From assembly GCA_036832975.1 (NCBI GenBank), contig DAITQM010000002.1:127769-191768 (forward strand): 64,000 nucleotides of DNA, written 5' to 3'. A program made the translations under genes and the position numbers. Positions 7,953 through 16,198 of this stretch are shown one piece after another (the first letter of the stretch is position 1; each line of letters opens with the position of its first letter). This DNA comes from DAITQM01 sp036832975 (lineage in GTDB: Bacteria; Pseudomonadota; Gammaproteobacteria; Xanthomonadales; Wenzhouxiangellaceae). The notes under the pieces are model-generated. The model had not been told where the DNA came from, did not search any database, and saw only the letters and a program-made list of their open reading frames with translations.

Positions 7953-9509
7953 TTACAACCACCCGAGGCGGCGTAAAAGCCGATGGGTTTGCGGGTCGGC
8001 GGCGGCGGCGCGGCGGGCGGGGTCGAGGAGGTCGCGGGCCAGGCGTTTGCCGGTTTCGACGCCCCACTGGTCGAAGGGGTTGACGCCGTGCAGGACGCCA
8101 AGGGCGAAGACCTTGTGTTCGTAGGCGGCCAGCAGGGCGCCGAGGGTGTGGGGATCCAGCTTATCGAGGAGCCAGAGGCTGACCGGGATGCCGCCGGCCA
8201 GGGCGCGGGCCGGGTCGGCGTGGGCCGCGCCGCGGCAGAACGCCTGCGCCTGGGCGAGCATCGAGGCCAGGTGTAATTCATCCGATCCAGCTAAAATTCC
8301 ACGGCCGGCGTCGGCCCCGGCGGCGACGCCTAAAAGTTCCACCGGCCAGCGCCAGACGCCCTGGTGCAACGCCTGGTACAAAGCGTGCTGCAGGGCCAGG
8401 CCGCTGCCGCCGTGGACCAACGGCACCGCGGGGTCGGTAAGCGCCGCGCCCCGCTGATCGACGGATTTACCCAGGCTTTCCATTTCCAATTGCACCAGCC
8501 AGTCGGGCAGCAGCGCCAGGCGCGGATCGTAGACGTAAACGCCGCGCGCCCGGTGGCCCTGGATGCGGTGCTGCCAGAAGTCGTAGAGCGCCAGGCGCAG
8601 CGGCAGGTTCTCGGCCGGCGCCGCGGTCGCGAAATGGCGGTCCATCGCGGCGGCGCCGGCCAGCAATTGCCGGAACGCATCCGGGCCGATCGCCACGGCG
8701 GCGGCCAGCCCGACCGCCGACCACAACGAGTAACGCCCACCGACCCAGGGCCACAGTGGCAGGGTGTTTGCCGCGGCGTAGCCTTGTGTGGCGGCCGCCT
8801 CTGGCGCAGCCGTCACCGCGAAGGCACGCTCGCTGCGCAGCGCACCGAGCCAGTCGAGCACGGCGTCGGCGATGAGCCGGGTTTCGGCGGTCGTGAAACT
8901 TTTGGAGGCGACGATAACGACGGTGTGCCGGGGATCGAGCCGGTCGCGCAAAGCCCGCCATTGGTCCGGATCGGGGACATTCAGGAAATGGATTTCCGGC
9001 AGCTCGGCGGCGGGCGCGGGGAGGGCGCGGCCGAGCAACCGGACGCCGAGGTCGGAGCCGCCGATGCCAAGGTGCAGGACGTGGCGAACCTCACCGCCGG
9101 CCGGCAGGCGGCCGCGGCGCAGGTGGGCAGCGAGGTCGAGCATCCGCTCGCGAACCCGCCGGACTTCAGCCGCGGCGGCCGGGGCGAGCCCGACTTCCCC
9201 GGCAGGATCGCGCAAGGCCATGTGCAGCGCCGGCCGGTCTTCGCTGCGGTTGACGGATTGGCCGGCGAACAGGGCGGCGATCGCGCCGCGCAGATTGCAG
9301 GCCGCGGCGTATTCGAGGAGCGCCGCCAGCGCCGCTTCATCGAGGGCGAGGCGGCTGGCGTCCTGGTGCAGGCCGAGGAGGTCGAGGGTCAACGCCGCGC
9401 TGCGGTTCGGGTCATCGAACCCGGTGTTGCGCGGCCGCGACAGCCATCGACTGTTGCTTTGCCGCAACAGCTCTAGCCGCGCGGGGATTGAAATCGAATC
9501 GGTGCTCAC
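7953..9509 (-). CDS. pgi: glucose-6-phosphate isomerase
   Basis: Interconverts glucose-6-phosphate and fructose-6-phosphate. The 518-residue protein has VNRSEDRPALH, GIGGSDLG, the SKSFTTAET phosphate-binding loop, the WVGGRYSLWSAVG signature, the catalytic Glu in MESLGK, and C-terminal AYEHKVF (catalytic Lys) and NPFDQWGVETGK signatures. One deviation: the usual WGxPGTNxQH loop reads VHGGSGLALQH, keeping only the catalytic His. In the usual gamma neighbourhood pgi follows panC, as here, but a strong terminator separates them. Confidence 0.94.
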   Translation of the reverse strand: MSTDSISIPARLELLRQSNSRWLSRPRNTGFDDPNRSAALTLDLLGLHQDASRLALDEAALAALLEYAAACNLRGAIAALFAGQSVNRSEDRPALHMALRDPAGEVGLAPAAAAEVRRVRERMLDLAAHLRRGRLPAGGEVRHVLHLGIGGSDLGVRLLGRALPAPAAELPEIHFLNVPDPDQWRALRDRLDPRHTVVIVASKSFTTAETRLIADAVLDWLGALRSERAFAVTAAPEAAATQGYAAANTLPLWPWVGGRYSLWSAVGLAAAVAIGPDAFRQLLAGAAAMDRHFATAAPAENLPLRLALYDFWQHRIQGHRARGVYVYDPRLALLPDWLVQLEMESLGKSVDQRGAALTDPAVPLVHGGSGLALQHALYQALHQGVWRWPVELLGVAAGADAGRGILAGSDELHLASMLAQAQAFCRGAAHADPARALAGGIPVSLWLLDKLDPHTLGALLAAYEHKVFALGVLHGVNPFDQWGVETGKRLARDLLDPARRAAAADPQTHRLLRRLGWL

Positions 9510-9582
9510 GAGCGTCCGGAACGCCGCTGCACGAGGCCGGCCGTGCCGCTGGCAGAAGCGGATAAGTGATTGATTTTGGACG

Positions 9583-9617
9583 AAAAAAAACCTCTCCCCC
9601 GAGCCTGAGGGAGAGGT
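9583..9617 (-). terminator. Rho-independent terminator after panC
   Basis: On the minus strand an 8-base stem, CCTCTCCC/GGGAGAGG (9609-9616 with 9591-9598), is followed by eight T (9583-9590). This is a textbook intrinsic terminator ending the folK-panB-panC transcript, so pgi needs its own promoter between the terminator and 9509. Confidence 0.9.
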
Positions 9618-9786
9618 GTCATAGGGAGTGATGTACCCTGATTACGCGCCTTGCAACCGTGACCTGTCGTGGAGGTTCTGCCACGGACTGTGCATAGGAT
9701 ACCACAGTTGTTGCGTCCGGCCAACCGTCCGGTCAGCACAACAGTGCGCCGGCGGGCCGGCCTCGGCCAACCGCACCGCCCGCCGC

Positions 9787-10677
9787 TCACGGCACAGCCC
9801 AGTTATCGATCAACCGGGTGCGGCCGACGCGCGCCGCGGCCAGGATGCGCCAGGAACCGCCGGGGCGCGGCGGGCCGAGGTCGCCGGCGTCCCGAACCGT
9901 GAAATACTCGGGTTCGAGCCCAGCGGCGCGCAGCGCCGCCCAGCCTTGCCGTTCGCATTCGACAAGGCGCTCGCGGCGCCGGCCGGTCAGGGCCCGGGCG
10001 GCGCTCTCGAGCGTGTGCGGCAGGGCCAGTGCGGCCCGCCGCTCGGCGGCGGTGAGATACACGTTGCGCGAACTGAAGGCCAGGCCGTCGGAATCGCGGC
10101 ACAGCGGGGCGCGGACGATGTCGATCGGGTAGCCGAGATCACGGGCCAGATACTCGACGATCAGCAACTGCTGGTAATCCTTTTCGCCGAACACCGCGGC
10201 GTCGGGACGCACCAGGTTGAACAGCCGGGCGACGACGCTGACGACGCCGTCGAAGTGGCCCGCCCGGCTCAGGCCGCACAACGTACCGGCGAGCGCCGGC
10301 GGTGCCGCCAGGCACAGCGCCGCGCTCAGACCGTGCGGGTAGACCGTCGCGTCGTCCGGGGCGAACAACAGATCGGCGCCGGCCCGACTGAGTGTCTCTC
10401 GATCCGCCTCCAGGTCGCGCGGATAGCGGGCGAAATCCTCGCCGGCGGCGAATTGCGTCGGGTTGACGTAGATGCTGACCACAACACGGTCAGCATGGCG
10501 GCGGGCCTGGTCGAGCAGGCTGAGGTGCCCGGCGTGCAGGCCGCCCATCGTCGGCACCAGCGCCACACGCTCGCCGCGGGCGCGAAAACCAGCGACGGCC
10601 CGGGCCAGCGCCTGGCCGCTGGTGACGCAGGCGAGACCGGCAGCGCCGCTCGGCCGCTCGGCAGTCGTGGTTTTCAT
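9787..10677 (-). CDS. panC: pantoate--beta-alanine ligase
   Basis: Last step of pantothenate synthesis, joining pantoate and beta-alanine with ATP through a pantoyl-adenylate. 296 residues. The HIGH-like motif is PTMGGLHAGH near residues 42-51, and the KMSKS-like segment GLAFSSRNVYL lies near residue 190. The IYVNPTQF and GEKDYQQL motifs are also present. It lies 40 bases downstream of panB in the same orientation. No panD is found in the window, so beta-alanine must be supplied by a gene elsewhere. Confidence 0.96.
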   Translation of the reverse strand: MKTTTAERPSGAAGLACVTSGQALARAVAGFRARGERVALVPTMGGLHAGHLSLLDQARRHADRVVVSIYVNPTQFAAGEDFARYPRDLEADRETLSRAGADLLFAPDDATVYPHGLSAALCLAAPPALAGTLCGLSRAGHFDGVVSVVARLFNLVRPDAAVFGEKDYQQLLIVEYLARDLGYPIDIVRAPLCRDSDGLAFSSRNVYLTAAERRAALALPHTLESAARALTGRRRERLVECERQGWAALRAAGLEPEYFTVRDAGDLGPPRPGGSWRILAAARVGRTRLIDNWAVP

Positions 10678-10717
10678 CGCGGCGCGGCCAGCCGCGGCGG
10701 CCGGGGATCATTCATGG

Positions 10718-11521
10718 TCAATCGTATTGTTCTTCCGGACCCGGAAAATCGCCGTTGCGCACCGCCGCCGCGTAGCCGGCGAGCGCCTGTTCGATGCCGC
10801 CCGCGGCGGTCATGAAATCGCGGACGAAACGCGGCGGCCGGAGGTTGAGACCCAGTGCGTCGTGCAGCACCAGCACCTGGCCGTCAACGCCGGTCCCGGC
10901 ACCGATGCCGATTACCGGGATTGCCAGTTGCTGAGTCAGTTCCGCCGCCAGGGCCGCCGGCACGCACTCGAGGATCAAAAGCTGCGCCCCGGCCTGCTCC
11001 AAGGCCAACGCTTCGCGGCCGATCAGTGCCGCGGCGTCCGCCGCACGGCCCTGGACGCGATAACCGCCGAGGCGGTGCACCCATTGCGGGGTCAGGCCGA
11101 GGTGAGCGCACACGGCGGCGCCGTAGGCCGCCAGATGCGCGACCCGCTCGACCACCGGACCGCCACCTTCGAGTTTGACCATCGCCGCGCCGCCGGAGCC
11201 GATCAAAACGCGGGCCGCGGCCGCGGCGCTGGCGTCATCGTGGTAGCTCATAAACGGCATATCGGCGATGAGCAGTGCGTGTTCGAGACCGCGGCGGGCG
11301 GCGCGCGTGTGGTATCCCATCTCCTCGACGGTCACCGGCAGGGTCGATTCACGCCCCTGGATCACCTGGCCGAGGGAGTCGCCGACCAGCACGCAATCGA
11401 CACCGGCCCGTTCGGCGGCGGCGGCGAACGTCGCATCGTAGGCGGTCAGCATCACAATCTTCTCGCCGCGTCGTTTGCACGCTTTGAGAGATTCGACGGT
11501 GACGGGTTTATCGTGGCTCAT
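10718..11521 (-). CDS. panB: 3-methyl-2-oxobutanoate hydroxymethyltransferase
   Basis: First committed step of pantothenate synthesis: adds a hydroxymethyl group from methylene-tetrahydrofolate to ketoisovalerate. 267 residues with the Mg-binding VGDSLGQV loop, MVKLEGG, and the catalytic Glu in LILECVP followed by IGIGAGTGVDGQVLV, all standard PanB motifs. Genes for folK upstream and panC downstream suggest a folate/pantothenate operon. A 250-base repeat element (11549-11798) now separates folK from panB and may change read-through. Confidence 0.96.
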   Translation of the reverse strand: MSHDKPVTVESLKACKRRGEKIVMLTAYDATFAAAAERAGVDCVLVGDSLGQVIQGRESTLPVTVEEMGYHTRAARRGLEHALLIADMPFMSYHDDASAAAAARVLIGSGGAAMVKLEGGGPVVERVAHLAAYGAAVCAHLGLTPQWVHRLGGYRVQGRAADAAALIGREALALEQAGAQLLILECVPAALAAELTQQLAIPVIGIGAGTGVDGQVLVLHDALGLNLRPPRFVRDFMTAAGGIEQALAGYAAAVRNGDFPGPEEQYD

Positions 11522-11548
11522 CGCCTGGAACTGATGTGTTGTGGAGGG

Positions 11549-11798
11549 TTAACCCAATTGTTGCATAGATTCCCGGAATTCTCGGTCAAGCTGGCGAGTG
11601 CAGCTTGTCCGATTCCCCGAAGAATCGTAGTCATTCTACGGTTCGAGGGGAAGCGGACAAGATGTGCCGCCAGCTTGGGCGAGAAACCGGGCGCGTCACC
11701 CTATGTGAATTCGTTTTTCCTGCTAATGGCGACATAACTATATGATTTCACTGTGAATTTGATGATGTCGAGCAAAATTTATGCAACGATTGGGTTAA
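11549..11798. mobile_element. MITE-like element, family A copy 2
   Basis: The 250-base copy lies in the opposite orientation to copy 1. Ends TTAACCCAATTGTTGCATA and (complement) TTAACCCAATCGTTGCATA differ at one position. The flanks allow a TA/TA duplication. The interior has the same hairpin arms (AAGCTGGCG/CGCCAGCTT and CTTGTCCG/CGGACAAG). It sits between folK and panB, and the folK reading frame runs into its inverted repeat and stops there. Confidence 0.88.
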
Positions 11799-12309
11799 TG
11801 ATAAACGCGGCGGGACACAGACCGCGACGGTCGGCGGCGGCGAGCAGAGCGGCAACCGAGCCGCAACCGGGCAACATGAGGTCCGGCGCCAGGTCGGCGA
11901 GCGGCGCCAAGGCGAATGCGCGCGAGGCCAGTTGCGGGTGCGGGACGTGCAGCCGGGGATGGCGGATGCAGCGCGTGCCGTAGGCCAGGATATCGATATC
12001 GAGGGTTCTCGGCCCCCAGCGCGTCCCGTCACGGACCCGGCCGGCGCGCCGCTCGATGGCCAGCAGGCGGTCGAGCAGCGGCAACGGCGCCAGTCCGGTC
12101 ATGATCCGGACCGCCAGATTGAGGAATGGCGGTTGTTCGGCAAAACCCCACGGCGGCGTGTGCCACGGGCGCGAGACGGCGGCAACACTGGTCCACGGCA
12201 AGGCGGCCAACTCGGCAATAGCGGAACGCAGGCACGCTTCCACGTCGCCCAAATTGCCGCCGAGGCCGAGGTAACAGGCAACAGGCCACGGAGGTCTCGT
12301 CCCGGGCAT
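11779..12309 (-). CDS. folK: 2-amino-4-hydroxy-6-hydroxymethyldihydropteridine pyrophosphokinase
   Basis: Transfers pyrophosphate from ATP to the pterin in folate synthesis. The product has LGLGGNLGD near the N-terminus and the HPPK signature GPRTLDIDILAYG. ATG 12309 is chosen (176 residues); an in-frame TTG at 12327 would add six. The 3' end is unusual: the final residues NPIVA and the TAA stop come from the inverted repeat of family A copy 2, so the native C-terminus has been replaced. Catalytic residues lie well before this point. pcnB ends just upstream. Confidence 0.93.
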   Translation of the reverse strand: MPGTRPPWPVACYLGLGGNLGDVEACLRSAIAELAALPWTSVAAVSRPWHTPPWGFAEQPPFLNLAVRIMTGLAPLPLLDRLLAIERRAGRVRDGTRWGPRTLDIDILAYGTRCIRHPRLHVPHPQLASRAFALAPLADLAPDLMLPGCGSVAALLAAADRRGLCPAAFIINPIVA

Positions 12310-12333
12310 CGCGTTTCTGCGGTTCAATCCGGG

Positions 12334-13764
12334 TCATTCCGCGGCCGGCCGTATCCCGCCACCGCGCCGCCGCCGCCGGCCGCCGCGCCGCCTTGCCCGC
12401 CGCGGGGGAGGGCCGCTGTCCTGCCGCTGCGCTCCCTCGCCGATCTCGGCGGCCGCCTCACCGGGGGCCAGGCCGGCCATTTGTTCCTGCACCTCCAGCG
12501 GCGCTTCCTGGATCTTCGTCCACCACTCGGCGATCGGTTGCAGATCGGGCTCGAGCAACACCCGGAGCAAAAGAAAATCGTAAGCGGCGCGGAACCGCCG
12601 TTCGCCGATAAAACGCAGCACGCGCCGGCCGCGCATCCGGCGGAAGCGGGGCTGCATCAGCCAGATGTCGCGGGAAATCATCGTGTAGCGGCGCGGCACC
12701 GCCACCCGCGTCACTTGTTCCGCCAGTACCGCCTCCATTGCTTCATAGACCGCGTCCATGCCGTGCAGACCTTCGCTGTTCAACTGGTCGACGTGCCGCT
12801 GCAGCGGCTGCCAGAGCAAAGCGGCGAAAAGAAAGCCCGGAGTGACCGGTTTGCCGGTCCGTACTCGATGGTCGGTATTGGCGAAAGCGGTATCGAGAAT
12901 CGGGTTGGTGCACCACCGCCCATTTTCGCGCTGCACCGCCGTCAGTGGGAACAACTGCTGAAACAGACCATATTCGGCCATCAGTTCGAAAGCGCGCTGC
13001 CCGTAGCCGCTCAAAAACACCTTGCACACCTCGTCGAACAGGCGGGCCGGCGCGACATCGATGATCAGCGGCGCCAGCGAGGCGAGTGGCGCGCGGCCGG
13101 CGGCATCGAGTTCGAGCCCGCGCGCCGCGATAAAGCGGATGGCCCGGATCATCCGCACCGGATCTTCGCGGTAACGGGTTTCGGGATCGCCGATCAGCCT
13201 GAGTTGGCGGGCCTGCACATCGGCGAAACCGCCGACGTGATCGCGAATCGTCTCGTCGAGCGGGTCGTACATCAGCGCATTGACCGTAAAATCGCGGCGC
13301 CACGCATCCTCGACCTCGGTCCCGAAAACGTTATCGCGCACGATGCGGCCGTTTTCGACGTGGCGGTCACCCTGTTGGCGTTCCGTCCCATTACTGTCGC
13401 CGGCGAGATCGCTGGCGGCATCGGCGGGCGGCGCCGTCGCGGCGCGAAACGTCGCGACTTCGATGAATTCGCGGCCGAAATAAACATGGGCGATCCGGAA
13501 GCGCCGGCCGACCAGACGGCAGCGGCGAAACAAGCCGATGATGTCGTCGGGGTGGGCGTCGGTCGCAATGTCGAAATCCTTGGGCGGATGTCCGAGCAGC
13601 AGGTCACGCACCCCACCGCCGACCAGGTAAGCGACGAAGCCGGCCTGCTTGAGGCGTTGGATCACCTCGATGGCCCGCGGGCAGATGCGCCCCGGATCGA
13701 TCCGGTGGACGTCGCGGGGAATGACCAGGAGTTCGTTGTGCAATGTGCCGTTCCATGGGCCCAC
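12334..13764 (-). CDS. pcnB: poly(A) polymerase I
   Basis: Adds 3' poly(A) tails that promote RNA decay. 476 residues of the class II nucleotidyltransferase family: LVGGGVRDLLLG and KDFDIATDAHP (catalytic Asp pair) near residues 47-70, CRLVGRRFRIAHV, and the RRDFTVNALMYD motif. The C-terminus is an extremely basic Arg/Gly tail, as in E. coli PcnB but richer. GTG 13764 is the only fitting start; the conserved VIPR element follows at residue 14. Upstream of folK, the usual gamma order. Confidence 0.94.
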   Translation of the reverse strand: MGPWNGTLHNELLVIPRDVHRIDPGRICPRAIEVIQRLKQAGFVAYLVGGGVRDLLLGHPPKDFDIATDAHPDDIIGLFRRCRLVGRRFRIAHVYFGREFIEVATFRAATAPPADAASDLAGDSNGTERQQGDRHVENGRIVRDNVFGTEVEDAWRRDFTVNALMYDPLDETIRDHVGGFADVQARQLRLIGDPETRYREDPVRMIRAIRFIAARGLELDAAGRAPLASLAPLIIDVAPARLFDEVCKVFLSGYGQRAFELMAEYGLFQQLFPLTAVQRENGRWCTNPILDTAFANTDHRVRTGKPVTPGFLFAALLWQPLQRHVDQLNSEGLHGMDAVYEAMEAVLAEQVTRVAVPRRYTMISRDIWLMQPRFRRMRGRRVLRFIGERRFRAAYDFLLLRVLLEPDLQPIAEWWTKIQEAPLEVQEQMAGLAPGEAAAEIGEGAQRQDSGPPPRRARRRGGRRRRRGGGIRPAAE

Positions 13765-13876
13765 CGGGACCGATCGACGGAGTGAGCGGGCGGCGGCGTG
13801 TTGTTGTTGCGTCGCGCAAACCGGGCTCGGCCGGCCCGGTCATGTAAAATATCGAACGTTAGCCGAGACCCGGTAC

Positions 13877-13905
13877 TTGGCTGAGTAAATAAGAAATTAT
13901 ATCAT
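13877..13905 (+). promoter_or_regulatory. sigma-70-like promoter for tRNA-Glu
   Basis: TTGGCT (13877-13882), 17-base spacer, TATCAT (13900-13905), then the GC-rich ACGGCCC stretch just before the tRNA, which resembles a stringent discriminator. The AT-rich patch stands out against the GC-rich surroundings. Confidence 0.55.
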
Positions 13906-13914
13906 ATACGGCCC

Positions 13915-13990
13915 GCTCCCTTCGTCTAGTGGCCCAGGACGTCGCCCTCTCAAGGCGAAAACACGAGTTCGAGTCTCGTAGGGAGCGCCA
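13915..13990 (+). tRNA. tRNA-Glu (anticodon CTC)
   Basis: 76 bases including encoded CCA. Acceptor stem GCTCCCT pairs with AGGGAGC, discriminator G. The D-arm reads CGTCTAGTGGCCCAGGACG. The anticodon arm TCGCC-CTCTCAA-GGCGA places CTC in the anticodon position, decoding GAG. T-arm ACGAG-TTCGAGT-CTCGT. The sequence follows E. coli tRNA-Glu closely in the D-arm. A family B repeat fragment begins directly after the CCA. Confidence 0.95.
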
Positions 13991-14052
13991 GTTTGCGCCT
14001 TTCGCAAGCGACGTTGAAAAACGCCAGGATGGCGTTTTTCAACAACCTGTTA
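13991..14052. repeat. family B repeat fragment next to tRNA-Glu
   Basis: Carries the TTTCGCAAGCGACGTTG segment, the hairpin GTTGAAAAACGCCA / TGGCGTTTTTCAAC (14013-14043) and the end AACCTGTTA. It matches the right-hand 60 bases of the full copies at 41318-41476 and 52164-52322. In those full copies this segment is preceded by GGGAGCGCA, which resembles the GGGAGCGCCA that ends the tRNA here. Confidence 0.8.
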
Positions 14053-14078
14053 AATCGCGATCCGTCTCCGGCCAGCCC

Positions 14079-14402
14079 ATGACTTTTGTTGTCACCGAAA
14101 ACTGCATCAAGTGCAAATACACCGATTGCGTCGAGGTCTGTCCGGTGGATTGTTTTCACGAAGGGCCGAATTTCCTGGTCATCGACCCCGAAGAGTGCAT
14201 CGATTGCACTTTGTGCGAGCCGGAATGCCCGGCGAAAGCGATTTTCCCGGAAGACGACGTCCCCGACGGCCAACAGGAGTTCCTGCCGCTCAACGCCGAA
14301 CTCAGCCGGCTGTGGCCGGTGATCACCCGCCGCAAGGATCCGCCCCCCGACGCCACCGAATGGGACGGCAAGCCGGACAAGCTGAAATATCTCGAGCGTT
14401 AG
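14079..14402 (+). CDS. fdxA: 7Fe ferredoxin (3Fe-4S/4Fe-4S)
   Basis: Low-potential electron carrier in the cytoplasm. 107 residues. The N-terminus CIKCKYTDCVEVCPVDCF supplies the 3Fe-4S ligands plus one for the second cluster, and CIDCTLCEPECP gives the 4Fe-4S cluster. The long C-terminal extension is typical of FdxA/FdI-type proteins. ATG 14079 is chosen because upstream codons in this frame read through the tRNA and a repeat. The stop TAG is the first part of the TTAGCAGGCTG end of the next repeat. Confidence 0.95.
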   Translation: MTFVVTENCIKCKYTDCVEVCPVDCFHEGPNFLVIDPEECIDCTLCEPECPAKAIFPEDDVPDGQQEFLPLNAELSRLWPVITRRKDPPPDATEWDGKPDKLKYLER

Positions 14403-14450
14403 CAGGCTGTTGAAAAACGCCAGGATGACGTTTTTCAACAACCCGTTAGC
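14399..14450. repeat. family B repeat hairpin after fdxA
   Basis: TTAGCAGGCTGTTGAAAAAC, then CAGGATGACG and TTTTTCAACAACCCGTTAG form a nearly complete hairpin of about 24 base pairs with a short loop. It overlaps the fdxA stop codon, so it may also work as a terminator. A nearly identical unit lies at 24019-24069. Confidence 0.8.
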
Positions 14451-14568
14451 GCTCGGCGGGCGGCTATTCGTTCTTCGTTACTTTCGCGGGAACGGTCGAT
14501 GGCAGGCGGCCGCGGGAATCCAGTCAAAAACATGGATACCACGCCGGCGCCAAGCGGTGTACCGCGGG

Positions 14569-15216
14569 CTAACCGAGCCGTTTTTGAATCACGCCCGTGA
14601 TATGGTCGGCGGCTTCGGCGTCGGCCGGCCGGCCGTCGCCACGGTAAAGATAAACCCGGGTGGCGCCGGGATTTTTGTCATCGGGGCGCAACTCGACCTG
14701 GTATTCGCCTGAAAAATCGACCACGTTACTGCCGCGCCAGAAAAAAATCGTATCCCAGAAGCCGCCTTCGGTGTCGGGCGGCGGCTGGGTGTAGACAAAG
14801 CGATAGCGCTGCTGTTGTGGATCGGTATCGACAAGGCGCATCGTCGCGCGGTTCAACGTGAAGCTAAGACGCCGCCAGACGCTGGCCGGTTCGTCCTCGA
14901 CCAAAAGATAGAGCGCCCCGGCCCCGTAGCGCACCGTGGTATTGCTGACCGCCGCTTCTTCGCTGCTCAGCACGACGGGCGGGCTGGCCTCGGCGCGGCC
15001 GGCGAGTTCGGCGGCCGGGGTGCCGGGGATCGTCAACGCCGAGCGCTGGTCCGGCTGATCGAGATCCTCGGGGACGACCAGCGGCGCCAGTTCCTCGCTT
15101 TCGATGTACAGCTTTTTGCCCGAACCGCAGGCGGCGAGCAGCAGGGCGGCAAGCAGCAGGGCCGGGGACGCCGAGAGGGCGCGCCGCGACGCGGGTCCGA
15201 TCGGGATATATTTCAT
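14569..15216 (-). CDS. bamC: outer membrane assembly lipoprotein BamC (short form)
   Basis: BAM-complex lipoprotein. 215 residues with a signal peptide ending in the lipobox LLLAAC (about residues 26-31), then the extended BamC N-terminal region and one helix-grip domain (about 85-215) containing RYRFVYTQPP and QVELRPDD. E. coli BamC has 344 residues with two such domains, so this form probably lacks the C-terminal one. Its ATG overlaps the dapA stop (ATGA), which indicates translational coupling; dapA-bamC is a conserved gamma gene pair. Identification rests on position, lipobox and domain shape. Confidence 0.8.
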   Translation of the reverse strand: MKYIPIGPASRRALSASPALLLAALLLAACGSGKKLYIESEELAPLVVPEDLDQPDQRSALTIPGTPAAELAGRAEASPPVVLSSEEAAVSNTTVRYGAGALYLLVEDEPASVWRRLSFTLNRATMRLVDTDPQQQRYRFVYTQPPPDTEGGFWDTIFFWRGSNVVDFSGEYQVELRPDDKNPGATRVYLYRGDGRPADAEAADHITGVIQKRLG

Positions 15217-16169
15217 TTTTCTAAATTCTCTTCCACACATCGACCACTCTTAGAATCCAGCGTCAACAGTCCGCCGAGCGCGACGAACAGCTCCTCAGCC
15301 CGCTCCGCCTCCGGACCGGCGAGCGGCACGAGCGGCAGGCGCAACGCCGGCCCGATCTGCCCCATCCGGTGCAGGCACCACTTGATCCCCGCCGGATTGC
15401 CGCCGAGCATCGACAATGCCGTCAGTGTTTGCAACGGCCGGTCGAGTTCCAGCGCCCGGCCGCGATCGCCGCCCATCGCCCCCCGGCGCGCCGCCTGCGC
15501 CCAGTCGGCGCAACGGCCCGGGGCGGCATTGGCGATGACCGAGATCACGCCGTCGGCGCCGGCCAGCAGGCTCGCGGCGGCGGTCGCATCGTCGCCGCTC
15601 AGGACGGCAAACGACGGCCGTTGCGCCTTGATGGCCAGCAACGCGGCGAGGCGTCCTGGCTCGGTATTGGCTTCCTTGATACCGGCGAGGTTGGGCAGGT
15701 CGAGCAGGCTTTCGACGGTCTTCGGCTGGAGATCCACACCGCATCGACCCGGCACATTGTAAAGCACGAGCGGTAAATCGCAGGCCGCGGCCAACGCCCG
15801 GTAGTGCGCCGCCAGCCCGGCCTGCGACGGGCGGTTGTAATACGGCGTGACGGCGAGAATCCCATCGGCGCCCTGGGCCTTGGCGCGCTGCGCCAGGTCG
15901 ATCGCCTTGGCGGTCGAAGGCGAACCGGCGCCGGCCAGCAGGGGGACGCGGCCTTTGACTTCCGATGCCGCAACCGCCAACAGCCGTTCGAATTCAGCGG
16001 GTTCCAGCGTCGCCGATTCGCCGGTCGTGCCGGCGACGACGATGCCATCGGTGCCGGTTGCGAGGTGCCAGCCGATGAGCCGACGCCAGGCGTCGAGGTC
16101 GAGTTCGCCGGCCGCCGTAAACGGCGTGACGAGCGCCACGATGCTGCCGGTCAATGGGTTAAGGGGCAC
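15213..16169 (-). CDS. dapA: 4-hydroxy-tetrahydrodipicolinate synthase
   Basis: Condenses pyruvate and aspartate semialdehyde, the first dedicated step to lysine and meso-diaminopimelate. 318 residues with TGTDGIVVAGTTGES, the YYNRPSQ and LYNVPGR motifs (catalytic Tyr pair) and the Schiff-base Lys in AGIKEAN. About 25 residues longer than E. coli DapA, due to a C-terminal tail that leads into the bamC start. Divergent from bcp, sharing a compact palindromic promoter region. Confidence 0.96.
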   Translation of the reverse strand: MPLNPLTGSIVALVTPFTAAGELDLDAWRRLIGWHLATGTDGIVVAGTTGESATLEPAEFERLLAVAASEVKGRVPLLAGAGSPSTAKAIDLAQRAKAQGADGILAVTPYYNRPSQAGLAAHYRALAAACDLPLVLYNVPGRCGVDLQPKTVESLLDLPNLAGIKEANTEPGRLAALLAIKAQRPSFAVLSGDDATAAASLLAGADGVISVIANAAPGRCADWAQAARRGAMGGDRGRALELDRPLQTLTALSMLGGNPAGIKWCLHRMGQIGPALRLPLVPLAGPEAERAEELFVALGGLLTLDSKSGRCVEENLEK

Positions 16170-16198
16170 TGGAAGATCCCGGTCGTCATGCTGCGGGA

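Noticed and set aside
13929..14078. N-terminal extension of FdxA
   Set aside because: Those codons are the tRNA-Glu gene and a repeat; FdxA proteins begin at the MTFVVTENC equivalent.
14410..14712. Plus-strand frame after fdxA
   Set aside because: It runs through a repeat hairpin and the antisense of bamC, with no supporting motif.
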